This document shows positions 36,100-45,722 of a stretch of DNA of 64,000 nucleotides, in pieces. Within the stretch, counting starts at the first letter, position 1. Every line of letters begins with the position of its first letter. Source of the DNA: Mesorhizobium silamurunense (lineage in GTDB: Bacteria; Pseudomonadota; Alphaproteobacteria; Rhizobiales; Rhizobiaceae). The position numbers and the translations under genes are program-made. Below the pieces are notes generated by a model. The model did no database searches. It worked only from the letters and a program-made list of their open reading frames with translations, and was not told the DNA's origin. The stretch covers positions 62,001 through 126,000 of the forward strand of contig NZ_JHQR01000271.1 in NCBI RefSeq assembly GCF_014843825.1. The letters run 5' to 3'.

Positions 36100-36317
36100 C
36101 AGGTGAGTCAAGTCAGGCCTTGAACTGCAGCCGATCCTTTTTGCCCGCTTCTAATCCGCCTCGATCTTGACAGAGCAGTGCTGCCATCCGATGCCGTCAT
36201 CGTTTTTGACATTCGCCGACTCTTGCCGAAGAAAACGAAAGCTCGATGATCCAGGAAATCGCCGGCTATGTTTCGGGACTCTTGTTCTCCCTTCGAACCA
36301 GGCGCGGGTAGGACGGC

Positions 36318-39254
36318 GTGGCGCATAATCCCTTGGTTTCAATCGTCGTTCCTGCGCACAACGCGGAGGTAACCCTGGCGCGCGCACTCGATTGCCTTCT
36401 CGATCAGGAAATAGTGGATTGGGAGGCAATCATCATCGACGACGCCTCCACGGACCGCACTCCCGCGATCATCGCCGGTTATGTGCAGCAGGATGCCCGA
36501 TTTCGGACGTTGAGGTCTTGCGCGTATAGCGCCGCCGGCGCGCGCAACAGCGGGATTTCGACAGCGCGCGGCCGCTGGCTGATGTTTCTGGATGCGGACG
36601 ATTGGGTGGATGCCAGCTTCCTTGCGAAAATGCTGGCCGCGCTGAAAACCGCTCCCGATGCTGTGGCCGCCTATTGCGGTTCTCGGCGCGTGATGCCCGA
36701 TGGCGAACTCACCCCGTCGAGCATCTCAACGGAGGTTGCGATCCAGCCCTTCGAAACATTCGCCCGCCGATGTGCCATTCACACCCACGCGCTGCTGGTC
36801 GACCGGGAGACAATTGTCGAGTTGGGCGGTTTCGATGTGTCGCTGCGCACCTGCGAGGACTGGGATCTGTGGCAGCGCCTCGCGCGTCTAGGCAAACGTT
36901 GGGTGATGGTCGACGAGCCGCTCGCTTTCTATCGGGTCAGCCCCAACTCGCTCTCCCGCAATTCGACGCAGATGCTGGCAGATGCGGAAATCGTGATCGC
37001 CCGCGGCTTTTCGCCTGATCCCAGGGTCAAATATCCGGCATCGGCCCACGCCAATGGAGCGATCGAAGCGAACGGCCGCCCCGCTTCCGAGGCACTCGCG
37101 TGGTTTGCGCTGTGGAACACCGCGTCGGATTGCGGCCGCGGCTCGCGCTCGATCAACCCGCAGTCCCTGTGCGCGCTCCCGGCAGGACGTAAGTGGGCGC
37201 ATGAGATCGCCAAGGTGGTCTTCGATGGCCTTATGGTAGGAAGCCTATCGGTGCCAGCGCAATTGGCTGCCAGGTGGGACAGGTTCGGCGGCTCCCTCAC
37301 CGAGTTAATCATCGAACTCGGCAAGGTCTGGGGCGATCCCGTAGCGGGTCGCCGCGTCCAGTATCACCTTGAGCAAATGCTTCTCGACTTCGATGACCTT
37401 GCCACGCCACGCAGACTGGGGCGGACACTCGGAATTCGCGTCGACGCTCGAAATCCGACCCCGATCGAACTTCCGGAAGTCATTGATCAAATTTATGCCT
37501 ATCTGATGATCGATGGCCGGATCGAGGCTCGCGTGCAGTTCGGCGCGCTCGGGACTGTGACAAGGCGTCATTGGATTGAATTGATCCTGAATCTCGTGCC
37601 CCCCGAGCGGCTTGCACCGCAAAAGGGCGCCGGTGCCGACACGTCGAACATGTTTGCAGCCGAGGCATTGTTGTCCACAGCGGGACGCCGGTCTGATCGG
37701 GACAGCCACTTCGGCAAACTCGCGCGCTTGGCCGCGGAAGCGCAGGAGCTGGTTCGGTCGAGCGCCGAAGCTACAGATACAGAGCCTCTTGCAGCGCCGC
37801 GCCGTGCACCGGCCGCGGATGACCACGACAATGATCGCACGTCGTTCTGGAATCGCCGTTTCGCGACCGAGGACCCCTGGAACTACGGTTCGCCCTATGA
37901 GCAGGAAAAATATCAGCGGCAGCTCGAAATTCTGCCTGCCGGTCCCATCGTACGGGCGCTTGAGCTGGCCTGCGCGGAGGGCCAATTCACGCGACAGCTG
38001 GCGGCGCGCGTGGGCCATTTGACCGCAACTGACATCTCCCCCATAGCCATCGGGCGGGCGCGCGCGCGATGCAGCGATCAGCCGAATGTTGAGTTCGGCG
38101 TACTGGATTTCTCTGCCGACACGCTGCCGGGTGAGATGGATCTGATCGTCTGTTCGGAAGTGCTCTACTACCTGGATGATCTCGCCGAGTTGCGGCGCAT
38201 CGCCAAAAAATTCGTTGAGGCGTTGGCGCCTGGCGGCAGTTTCATCAGCGCGCACGCATTCGTGCTAGGTGACAATGTTGAAAGGACCGGCTTCGACTGG
38301 AACACATTCGGTGCACAAGCGATCTCAGAGACGCTGGCAGCGACCGAAGGCCTCGTCCTCGAGCAATCGATCCAGACCGAGCTCTATCGCATAGACCGCT
38401 TTCGCCGCCTGTCACCAGACGACGTGGCGACGGAACCGATGATTGATCAAGTGCCAATCCGCGCGCCCATCGGAATAGGGGTCGCGCGAAATATCGTCTG
38501 GGGCGGAGCGCGGGCCTTGCGCCGCGACGTCGCACGTAGCGAGCGGCGGCAGCGTATCCCTGTCCTCATGTATCACAGCGTCGCCGATGATGGTCCGGCC
38601 GCGCTCGCCCGTTATCGGTGCACGCCCGCCGCATTCGGCAGCCAGATGGCATGGCTGCGCGCCAATGGCTTTCACGCGATTATGTCGGAGCAGCTGGAAT
38701 GGTTCATCGCCAGCCGTCAGCCTTTCGTTGGCCGCCCAGTGCTCATCACGTTCGATGACGGCTTCCAGAACTTTGCCGACCATGCCTGGCCGACCTTGCG
38801 CGCGAACGACCTGACCGCGGAAGTTTTCCTGGTGACGGACCTGGTGGGTGAAAGTGCACAGTGGGACGCCGTCAGCGGTCCGCCAACGCCGCTTATGGAC
38901 GCCGGGACGGTGCGACGCCTCACCGGCGAAGGTGCGTTCTTCGGAAGCCATCTGGCGACGCATCGCGCGATCGATGGTCTGTCGAGCTCCGACTTGGCCG
39001 CCGAACTCCTGCGCTCTCGTATGTTCATCGAACGGTGGACCGGTCGGCCAACCACGGCGTTCGCGGCACCCTACTCCGTCACCGACCGACGGCTTGGCCG
39101 GCTGGCCAGGGAGTGCGGCTATCGGATCGGCTTCGGCGGTAGACACGGGCCGGCGGGCCTCGATTGCGATCCCATCGACCTTCCGCGCATCGAGATTCGT
39201 GGGGATCGCTCGCTCGATGACTTTGTTGCCATTGTCGAGGCGGTGCTCGAATGA
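36318..39254 (+). CDS. Trifunctional glycosyltransferase / NodS-like methyltransferase / polysaccharide deacetylase
   Basis: A 978-residue fusion with GTG start (AGGA 6 bases upstream). Part 1 (about 1-215) is a family 2 glycosyltransferase: 'VSIVVPAHNAEVTLARAL', acidic 'IDDASTDRT' and 'FLDADDW'. Part 2 (about 508-700) is a class I methyltransferase closest to the NodS type ('FATEDPWNYGSPYEQEK', motif I 'ALELACAEGQFTR'). Part 3 (about 745-975) is a NodB-like deacetylase with 'TFDDGFQNF' near residue 811 and the zinc HxxxH in 'GSHLATHRA'. A stretch at about 230-500 between parts 1 and 2 has no recognised domain. The three activities parallel NodC, NodS and NodB of Nod-factor synthesis. No signal peptide; likely cytoplasmic/membrane-peripheral. 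Function is not established. Confidence 0.85.
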   Translation: MAHNPLVSIVVPAHNAEVTLARALDCLLDQEIVDWEAIIIDDASTDRTPAIIAGYVQQDARFRTLRSCAYSAAGARNSGISTARGRWLMFLDADDWVDASFLAKMLAALKTAPDAVAAYCGSRRVMPDGELTPSSISTEVAIQPFETFARRCAIHTHALLVDRETIVELGGFDVSLRTCEDWDLWQRLARLGKRWVMVDEPLAFYRVSPNSLSRNSTQMLADAEIVIARGFSPDPRVKYPASAHANGAIEANGRPASEALAWFALWNTASDCGRGSRSINPQSLCALPAGRKWAHEIAKVVFDGLMVGSLSVPAQLAARWDRFGGSLTELIIELGKVWGDPVAGRRVQYHLEQMLLDFDDLATPRRLGRTLGIRVDARNPTPIELPEVIDQIYAYLMIDGRIEARVQFGALGTVTRRHWIELILNLVPPERLAPQKGAGADTSNMFAAEALLSTAGRRSDRDSHFGKLARLAAEAQELVRSSAEATDTEPLAAPRRAPAADDHDNDRTSFWNRRFATEDPWNYGSPYEQEKYQRQLEILPAGPIVRALELACAEGQFTRQLAARVGHLTATDISPIAIGRARARCSDQPNVEFGVLDFSADTLPGEMDLIVCSEVLYYLDDLAELRRIAKKFVEALAPGGSFISAHAFVLGDNVERTGFDWNTFGAQAISETLAATEGLVLEQSIQTELYRIDRFRRLSPDDVATEPMIDQVPIRAPIGIGVARNIVWGGARALRRDVARSERRQRIPVLMYHSVADDGPAALARYRCTPAAFGSQMAWLRANGFHAIMSEQLEWFIASRQPFVGRPVLITFDDGFQNFADHAWPTLRANDLTAEVFLVTDLVGESAQWDAVSGPPTPLMDAGTVRRLTGEGAFFGSHLATHRAIDGLSSSDLAAELLRSRMFIERWTGRPTTAFAAPYSVTDRRLGRLARECGYRIGFGGRHGPAGLDCDPIDLPRIEIRGDRSLDDFVAIVEAVLE

Positions 39255-39349
39255 AGCGGCCGGATCAGGCGCCAGAGGCTAACCGATAGTCGCCGTCGCT
39301 TGCGGTTGCGCATCAGAAAATCAACCTGAAAAAAGGCCTGAAGTGAGGC

Positions 39350-40735
39350 TCAGGTCGCCTTGATCTCTGCCTGGCCGATCTTGCGCCATCGGGCGTTTTC
39401 GCGAACCAATTTCAGGTCGTCGGTCGTCTCGGCAAATGTCCGCAATCGGTATTGCCGTAGCAGGTCCGGGAAGAGCGCCCCTTCCGGCAGGCCGGCAAGC
39501 TGCTCCCGGACCGAGATCTTTTCATCGATGACCCGCGTGCCCCAGGCATTTTCCCGAACTTGCAGCTCCGCAGCCAGGTCGCGCTCTTCCGGCGCGTTTT
39601 CGTCTAGCACTGCCAGCAGGATCGAGTGGAAAAGCGCTACATAACCAATCTGTCTCAGGCCACCCACAACCCGCACCCGCGGCAATATAGCAAGCACAAG
39701 GAACATCAGGAACAAGTTCGGCAGCAGCACGCCGTTGAGCAGCGCCTGCTTGAGATGCGGCCGCTCGAAAGGGATTGAAAGACCGTGCGGCCTGTCAGGC
39801 TCGATCAGGTGCCCGTTCTTGAGGACGAGCTTGCGCACGCGCTCCTCTCGGATGCCCCAGAAATAGTCCGTGGCGTCGGGCAGGAATCTGCCAAATGGGC
39901 CCGATGCGGCCTCTTGCAAGGCATGTTCGAGACGCTGGCGTCTTGTGGGCTCGATGAGCAGCTTGGAAAGAAGGCTGCCGTCGTACTCTAGATGCCGCGC
40001 CATGGCAGCCGCGCCGAGCCGATCATCGATGAAAACCGGCAAGGCCATGCCGGAACGATCCCAATTGGCGACCAGATCCTCGTTGAGGGCTGTCAGCGCA
40101 TCGGCGGCGGTTCCAAACACCTTGTCCTGACTGGCAAGCAGTGTGCCCAGCCAGCGGTTGGCATCCGTTTCATCGCCCACCGCTTCGAGCGCTCGCTTGT
40201 TGAGGGAGACGGGACCGGCCGCGCAGGCGCTTTTGCGGCACAGTTTGTGGCGCCCCATGCCAAACAGGTTGACCTTGTCGTCGCCGACATCGAGCCAGCC
40301 CGGACCTTCCCGGCCAATTGTCTCCATGGTCATCGTCGTTCCCATGAAGCTGACGAAGGCCGACAGCCCGTTTTCGACCGCGCCGAGCCAGGCAAGCAGC
40401 AGGGCATCGAAGGTGATCCGGTCCATCAGAAGCAGGCAGTGCAGGCCGGACTGAATTACCGGTCTGTGCTCGAACTCTTCGAGGGCCTTGCCGATCTCCT
40501 CAGGCTGCATAATCACACCGAGGCGCTGATGCAGGACTTCGCGCAGGATCGAGCGGGCGGCGATCGCCGGGCCCGATGCAGGCCTTGCCACCGGCCGCCA
40601 CAGATGGCGGGCGTAGTCGGAAACCGGTGCATTCCAGTTCAGCTCGATGTCACGCACGACTTCCGGGCAGAGCAGCGACAGCACAGCCAGAATTTCCACC
40701 GGAGGCTTAGGGGTCGGATCAACGACGGCGGTCAT
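39350..40735 (-). CDS. Hypothetical protein, 461 residues
   Basis: No family recognised. The protein is mostly soluble in pattern, with one strong hydrophobic stretch near residues 330-355 ('VLLPNLFLMFLVLAILP'). It contains a Cys-rich turn 'GRHKLCRKSACAAG' around residue 160 and the unusual run 'FVSFMGTTMTMETIGREG'. Codon use is normal and the length is stable, so it is a real gene. It is leftward, with the acetyltransferase gene 50 bases upstream, suggesting an operon. The function is unknown and no guess is justified. Confidence 0.7.
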   Translation of the reverse strand: MTAVVDPTPKPPVEILAVLSLLCPEVVRDIELNWNAPVSDYARHLWRPVARPASGPAIAARSILREVLHQRLGVIMQPEEIGKALEEFEHRPVIQSGLHCLLLMDRITFDALLLAWLGAVENGLSAFVSFMGTTMTMETIGREGPGWLDVGDDKVNLFGMGRHKLCRKSACAAGPVSLNKRALEAVGDETDANRWLGTLLASQDKVFGTAADALTALNEDLVANWDRSGMALPVFIDDRLGAAAMARHLEYDGSLLSKLLIEPTRRQRLEHALQEAASGPFGRFLPDATDYFWGIREERVRKLVLKNGHLIEPDRPHGLSIPFERPHLKQALLNGVLLPNLFLMFLVLAILPRVRVVGGLRQIGYVALFHSILLAVLDENAPEERDLAAELQVRENAWGTRVIDEKISVREQLAGLPEGALFPDLLRQYRLRTFAETTDDLKLVRENARWRKIGQAEIKAT

Positions 40736-40785
40736 TGGTCCCGTCTAGCCGCATGTGGTGCAAACGCCAAGGGGAACAGCGGATC

Positions 40786-41310
40786 TTAGAACCGCAGCCG
40801 GGCCATGCTCAGGAGGTCGTGGTACTGCCCGTCGGTAAAGCCGGCCTTCACATGCCGACCTTCGACCTCGAAGCCGTGGCTGGTGTAGAGACGGACGGCC
40901 GGTTCGTTGTCGGCATAGACGGTCAATTCGACCCGCTTCAGGGCCCGCCAGTTATCGGCCACGTCAAGCAGCGCGCCAAGTATGGCGGAGCCGATGCCCT
41001 TGCCGACGAAGGCATCGTCAAGGCCGATATTGATCTCGCCGACATGCGAACGGCGCGGCGAACCCTGCACGACCAAGCTGCCATGGCCGACGATCTTGCC
41101 GTCCACCTCCGCGACGATCCAGGTGGTTTCCTGGCCGGACTTGGCGATGCGCCGCTCCACCTGCTCCACCCTCTCGAAGGGCATCCTCAACGTGCCCGAG
41201 CGGAAGCCCGGCATGTTGAAGATGGCGCAAAGCGCCTCCGCATCGCTTGGCCGGACGGATCGGAGTAGCGGCTGGATTTTCTCGGAGGATGGCGAGGTCT
41301 TGCTGGTCAT
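40786..41310 (-). CDS. GNAT family N-acetyltransferase
   Basis: A 174-residue GNAT protein from ATG 41310. The acetyl-CoA-binding P-loop is in 'VGKGIGSAILGALLD' (core Q/RxxGxG/A, here KGIGSA) and the C-terminal 'VRLYTSHGFEVEGRH' is typical of the RimI/PhnO-like group. It moves an acetyl group from acetyl-CoA to an amine of a small molecule or protein; the substrate is unknown. Same strand as the neighbours on both sides. Confidence 0.82.
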   Translation of the reverse strand: MTSKTSPSSEKIQPLLRSVRPSDAEALCAIFNMPGFRSGTLRMPFERVEQVERRIAKSGQETTWIVAEVDGKIVGHGSLVVQGSPRRSHVGEINIGLDDAFVGKGIGSAILGALLDVADNWRALKRVELTVYADNEPAVRLYTSHGFEVEGRHVKAGFTDGQYHDLLSMARLRF

Positions 41311-41384
41311 GGCGTTCCCGGCGAAGGCAATCGGCCCGGCACGATGCACCGGACATCACCCGAAAATCCAGTCGTCTCCGTAAT

Positions 41385-42209
41385 CTATGATGCCGATTGC
41401 GAGCTAAAATACCGGGAGGCGGCGTAGAGTTTGAAGACACCGCTGATGCCGATCCAGCCGAAAAGGGCGAGCCAGCACAATGTCCCGGTCGCCATCCAGT
41501 CGATCCGGTGCACCGCAGCGTCGGTGATGACGAGGCCAAGGATGGCAAGCAGGCCAACCAGAAACTGCGCCAAGCCCAGCACCAGCAGCTCCTCGCGCGG
41601 CGCGCTTCTCCAGACGAGATATATACCGCCCGCACCGGCGAGGAAGATGGCGCTGTAGACCTGAGCGTGGAAGGCATCGACCGGCCATGGCCAGATGCTG
41701 CTGAATGTCAGGGGAAACAGCAACAGGCCGACGCCATAGAGCCCGAGGATCGCCGATTCCACCGGCATGTAGCCGCGCCATGTGGGGTTTAAGGTCACGC
41801 CTTTTGCGGAAGGACGATCCCTGGCCCGCCACAGGAACAGCCCGGATACCGCGACCGAGCCAAGATAGACCAGAAACCAGAGCCAGGGCGCTTTGCGCTC
41901 GAAGTTGAAATAGCCGAGATTGATGAACGAAGCCGCCGACACGATGACGGTGAAGATGAAGGCCATGACGAGCACGAGCCTGCCGGGCGACCAGCGATTC
42001 CAGAACAGCAGCGCCGCCATCACGACCATTTCGGCGGTGTAGAAGCCGCCGAGGAAGCGGGCATTGAACGGCGTGACGGCCCAGGGCCAGCGCGGCTTGA
42101 CCAGCACAGGCGCGAAAAACAGGCCGGCGCCTACGATCAGGACAATGATGACCACCACAGAGAAAAGGCGCAGGGCCGCGGGAAATGGCGGATTGCTGGA
42201 TGTCGGCAT
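41385..42209 (-). CDS. Multi-span membrane protein, unknown function
   Basis: A 274-residue protein with about seven or eight hydrophobic segments, e.g. 'LFSVVVIIVLIVGAGLFF', 'LVLVMAFIFTVIVSAASF', 'GSVAVSGLFLW' and 'LGLAQFLVGLLAILGLVI'. No transporter or enzyme motif is seen. ATG 42209 is chosen since the family-like hydrophobic start follows it; ATG 42245 and the longer frame to 42302 are alternatives. It is divergent from the DUF5939-like cyclase gene. Confidence 0.6.
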   Translation of the reverse strand: MPTSSNPPFPAALRLFSVVVIIVLIVGAGLFFAPVLVKPRWPWAVTPFNARFLGGFYTAEMVVMAALLFWNRWSPGRLVLVMAFIFTVIVSAASFINLGYFNFERKAPWLWFLVYLGSVAVSGLFLWRARDRPSAKGVTLNPTWRGYMPVESAILGLYGVGLLLFPLTFSSIWPWPVDAFHAQVYSAIFLAGAGGIYLVWRSAPREELLVLGLAQFLVGLLAILGLVITDAAVHRIDWMATGTLCWLALFGWIGISGVFKLYAASRYFSSQSAS

Positions 42210-42412
42210 GGGAGAAAGTCCCAAAGATGAATGCCTATCTACCATCATAGTGCCGCTTGCGGCCGGTGAAAATCTGCCGAATGGAAATTGAACTCTCACC
42301 ATGCCTATCTATTCGAATGGCCGTAGGGTCAGTTTCGACGTAAAATGGGGTACTCGGACCAAAGCGCGGTCCAGTCAACACGCCTCGGAGCGCATTTTCC
42401 GGAGCCTGCACG

Positions 42413-43828
42413 ATGAACGAAGCTCAGGATCTGTTCTCGCTTCTGCGGCAATCGACCGATGTCGATCCACTGGCAATCGACGCGATCAAGCGAACCATCG
42501 CGGAGGGCGAGGACCACGAACTTTGCCGCATCAATGCGCTAGCCTTCGCCAGCAAGCATGGCCTCGACGAGGAGCGCGCCATAAGCGCCTTTCTCCATGC
42601 GGCGCGGGTGGGCATCTTCGACATTTCCTGGAATGTTCTGTGCCCCGGCTGTGGCGGCGTGCTCGACACCAACGCCACGCTGAAAACCCTGCAGAAGGAC
42701 GAATACACCTGCGCGCTGTGCTCGCAGGGCTATTCGCCGACCCTCGACGAGATGGTCGAGGTGACATTCACCGTCAGTCCCCGCATGCGCAGGATTGCCG
42801 CTCACAATCCACACGAACTGCCGCTGGTGGAATATTTCCGCCAGATCTACTGGGCGTCCGGCGTCGACGTGCCGGATGAGGATTTCGCGAAAAAAATGGA
42901 AGCGTTCTCGCTGGAGGATATCGAGCTTGCGCCCGGTGAAAAGGCGGTTCTGCCCATACAGCTTCCGTCCGAATTCGTCATCGTCTTCGAGCCGGTCACC
43001 CATTCAGCGCAGTTCATCGACGTGAAGGGCGAACCAACAAAGGAGCGCCGAAGCCTCTCTTTGGTCTTCGACCGCGACCATGTCCAGAACCAGACGCTGG
43101 AGATGCAACCCGGCCCCTTGCGCATTTCGCTGGAAAACAGGACCGACACCCGCGTGCTGCCGACGGTCTTCATCGCCGGCCAGGCATTGCATGATTTCCT
43201 GGGCAAACGCCGGCCCTTCCTCACCGCCAAGCGCCTGCTCACCAACCAGACGTTTCGCGATCTCTATCGCACGGATACGCTCGACATCAACCAGCGCCTG
43301 AAGATTACCAGCCTGACCTTCCTGTTCACCGACCTGCGCGGATCGACCGCGCTTTACGAGCGGGTGGGCGACCTTTCTGCCTTCGATCTCGTGCGCGCGC
43401 ATTTCCAGGTTCTGCACGAGATCGTCGCGGCGGAGGCAGGCGCGGTGGTGAAGACGATCGGTGATGCGGTGATGGCGACCTTCGCGACGCCCGATCGTGC
43501 GATTGCTGCGGCCCTCAGGATGCGCGATGCCATGCGTACGCTCAACGACAAGAGCGGGCGCGAGGATCTGCTGCTCAAGATCGGAGTCCATGCCGGCCCC
43601 TGCATCGCCGTGTCTATGAACGAGCGACAGGACTATTTCGGCCAGACGGTCAACATTGCTTCGCGGGTCCAGAACCTTGCCAACGCACAGGCGATCTTCG
43701 CCACTCGTGCGGTGGTCGACGACAATCTCACCGCCGATCTGTTGCACAGGAACGCGCTGACGCCCGTGCCCCACGAGGTCTCGCTGCGCGGCATTGACCG
43801 AGAGATAGCAGTATATACGATCCCCTGA
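42413..43828 (+). CDS. DUF5939-type class III nucleotide cyclase
   Basis: A 471-residue cytoplasmic protein. The N-terminal part contains a zinc-finger-like pair ('LCPGCGG' and 'YTCALC', about residues 77-103) and a long DUF5939-like region. The C-terminal cyclase domain (about 300-471) has metal Asp in 'LFTDLRGST' and 'TIGDAVMATF' and the Asn/Arg pair in 'VNIASRVQN', so all key residues are kept. It is expected to make cAMP or cGMP. ATG 42413 lies close to the divergent membrane gene. It begins the signalling-rich block. Confidence 0.85.
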   Translation: MNEAQDLFSLLRQSTDVDPLAIDAIKRTIAEGEDHELCRINALAFASKHGLDEERAISAFLHAARVGIFDISWNVLCPGCGGVLDTNATLKTLQKDEYTCALCSQGYSPTLDEMVEVTFTVSPRMRRIAAHNPHELPLVEYFRQIYWASGVDVPDEDFAKKMEAFSLEDIELAPGEKAVLPIQLPSEFVIVFEPVTHSAQFIDVKGEPTKERRSLSLVFDRDHVQNQTLEMQPGPLRISLENRTDTRVLPTVFIAGQALHDFLGKRRPFLTAKRLLTNQTFRDLYRTDTLDINQRLKITSLTFLFTDLRGSTALYERVGDLSAFDLVRAHFQVLHEIVAAEAGAVVKTIGDAVMATFATPDRAIAAALRMRDAMRTLNDKSGREDLLLKIGVHAGPCIAVSMNERQDYFGQTVNIASRVQNLANAQAIFATRAVVDDNLTADLLHRNALTPVPHEVSLRGIDREIAVYTIP

Positions 43829-43850
43829 AGACTTGGGTCGTCTTGGCCGC

Positions 43851-44330
43851 TCACACGCGCCTACAGATAAAATAACGATCGGCGGGCACCGAAGGCGGCG
43901 GCGGCAGGCGTTGCAACTGCGGGTGATCGAGCGGCGTGCCGCTGACCGCGATGCCGCCGACGCGAAGCAGGCGCGCGGTCAGATCGGGAAGCCAGGTAGA
44001 GGTCACTGCATCGAGATCTTCATAGCCGGTGCCGATGTCGGCATGAACAAGAGCGGCGTCGATGCCAATGAACCTGCTCGCCGTCTCGCGTATTTCGCCG
44101 AGCACGAGGTTTTCAGCTTCGGGAATTGAGCTGGAGTGTGCGGCTAGTGCGCGATCGAACGCCACGATCCGGCGTCCGGGCAGGCGCTCACGCAGATGGT
44201 GGAACGTCCGGCCATTGCCGAGGCCGAGCTCGAGGATGGGGCCCTCGATGTTCGCCACCTGCGCGCAGACTTGATCGAGAATGTCGCGCTGTGCGGTCAG
44301 CCTGCGGATGAAACTCTCGAGGCGAGACAT
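43851..44330 (-). CDS. Class I SAM-dependent methyltransferase
   Basis: A 159-residue protein from ATG 44330. The SAM-binding motif I is 'GPILELGLGNGRTFHHL', followed by 'IVAFDRALAAH' (acidic ribose-binding position) and later 'LLRVGGIAVSG'. It is smaller than average, matching the compact class of methyltransferases. Substrate unknown. It is convergent with the cyclase gene (22-base gap) and is the last gene in the leftward transcription direction of the ABC importer region, though 210 bases separate them. Confidence 0.78.
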   Translation of the reverse strand: MSRLESFIRRLTAQRDILDQVCAQVANIEGPILELGLGNGRTFHHLRERLPGRRIVAFDRALAAHSSSIPEAENLVLGEIRETASRFIGIDAALVHADIGTGYEDLDAVTSTWLPDLTARLLRVGGIAVSGTPLDHPQLQRLPPPPSVPADRYFICRRV

Positions 44331-44540
44331 ATGCGTTTGTGTGTCCTGAACCAGCTCAAGAGATCGGCAATGCCCGGGACCGGAACGATTCGCGGGTGAA
44401 ACCCGAGGGCGATGTATTAACCCCGATCGAGCCTCGCCGCATATAGAGGCGAACGATGAACACTGCAATAACTGAACAGGCTGCCGACAAGGATCATACC
44501 AGGCAGAGCCGGCGGCCCGGCGCGCAGCGGAATAGCGATG
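44331..44540. other. Gap between methyltransferase and importer operon
   Basis: This 210-base gap holds the promoter or ribosome site for the methyltransferase. AGGACACACAAACGCAT precedes its ATG but the spacing of AGGA is long. No gene and no strong terminator were seen. Confidence 0.3.
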
Positions 44541-45722
44541 TCACTTGTAGGGGTCTGCGGCGTCCCGCAAGCCGTCGCCGAGGAAGTTGAACGCCAAGAT
44601 GACGAGAATGACGGGGAGGATCGGCAAAAGCAGCCATGGATAGAACGCGATCACGCTAACGCTGCGCGCCTCGGTGAGCAGGATGCCCCAGCTGGTTATC
44701 GGCGCCCTCAGGCCGAGCCCGAGGAAGCTCAGCGCCGTCTCGCCCAGGATCATGCCGGGGATGGAGATCGTCGCCGTCGCGATCAGATGCGACATGAAGC
44801 CGGGAATGAGGTGCCGCCGGATAATGCGGCTGCTGCTGGCGCCCATCAATTGCGCGGCCAGAACGTAATCCTCCTCGCGCAAGGCTAGAAGCTTTGAACG
44901 CACGGCCCGCGCCAGCCCGGTCCAGTGGAGCAGCCCGAGGATGACGGTGATGCCGAAATAGATCAGGATCGGACTCCAGGTTATCGGCATGATCGCCGCC
45001 AGAGCCAGCCACAGCGGAATGCTGGGGATCGATTGCAGAACTTCGATTATCCGTTGAACGATCAGGTCGAAGATACCGCCGTGATAGCCGGCCAGCCCCC
45101 CGATGACTATGCCGAGCAGGAAGCTGAAAGCGATGCCGACGAGGCCGATTGTCAGTGAAATGCGTGCGCCATAGATGATGCGCGAGAGCACATCGCGCCC
45201 CAGCCTGTCGGTGCCGGCCAGAAAGAGCTGGCCGTTTTCGGCAGGGCAGACAAGATGCCTGTCGCCTTCGATCAGGCCCCAGAACCGGTAACTGTCGCCC
45301 TTGCAGAAGAAACGGATCCGCTGAACATCATCCTGTTTATCGGTGTAGTTCCGCTTGAGCGTGTCCATATCCAGCGTCATCTGGCGGCCATAGACAAACG
45401 GCCCGACGAGCTTGCCGTTGTGGAACAGGTGCACCCGCTGCGGCGGCGAATAGATGTAGTCCATGTTGCGCGTGTGCAGATTGTAGGGCGCCAGGAACTC
45501 GCAGATCAGTATCCCGAAATAGAGTGCTGCCAGGAATATGCCGGATACCACGGCAAGCCTGTGCCGTCGGAATTTCCACCACATCAGCCGCAACTGCGAC
45601 GCCTGAAAGACCTTCGACTGCTCCGCCGTCATCGCCTCGACGGACTGCAGGTCAAAGGGCGCGATGGAAACGTAGTGTTGCAGCGGGGCACCCGGAGCGG
45701 GCAGCGGCGATTGCGTATTCAT
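44541..45722 (-). CDS. Peptide-type ABC importer, permease 2 (DppC/YejE-like)
   Basis: A 393-residue inner-membrane permease. After one span (about 57-77) there is a periplasmic stretch of about 100 residues ('IYSPPQRVHLFHNGKLVG'), then five spans with the coupling loop 'AAQLMGASSSRIIRRHLIP' (shortened: 'QLMGASSSRIIRRH') of the oligopeptide class. The periplasmic insert makes it larger than the usual 300 residues but is seen in YejE-type permeases. Its start overlaps the stop of permease 1 by four bases. Confidence 0.86.
   Translation of the reverse strand: MNTQSPLPAPGAPLQHYVSIAPFDLQSVEAMTAEQSKVFQASQLRLMWWKFRRHRLAVVSGIFLAALYFGILICEFLAPYNLHTRNMDYIYSPPQRVHLFHNGKLVGPFVYGRQMTLDMDTLKRNYTDKQDDVQRIRFFCKGDSYRFWGLIEGDRHLVCPAENGQLFLAGTDRLGRDVLSRIIYGARISLTIGLVGIAFSFLLGIVIGGLAGYHGGIFDLIVQRIIEVLQSIPSIPLWLALAAIMPITWSPILIYFGITVILGLLHWTGLARAVRSKLLALREEDYVLAAQLMGASSSRIIRRHLIPGFMSHLIATATISIPGMILGETALSFLGLGLRAPITSWGILLTEARSVSVIAFYPWLLLPILPVILVILAFNFLGDGLRDAADPYK

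Noticed and set aside
36318-39254. A nod gene cluster
   Set aside because: No nod box, nodA, nodD or nodIJ genes are seen; only the domain parallels exist.
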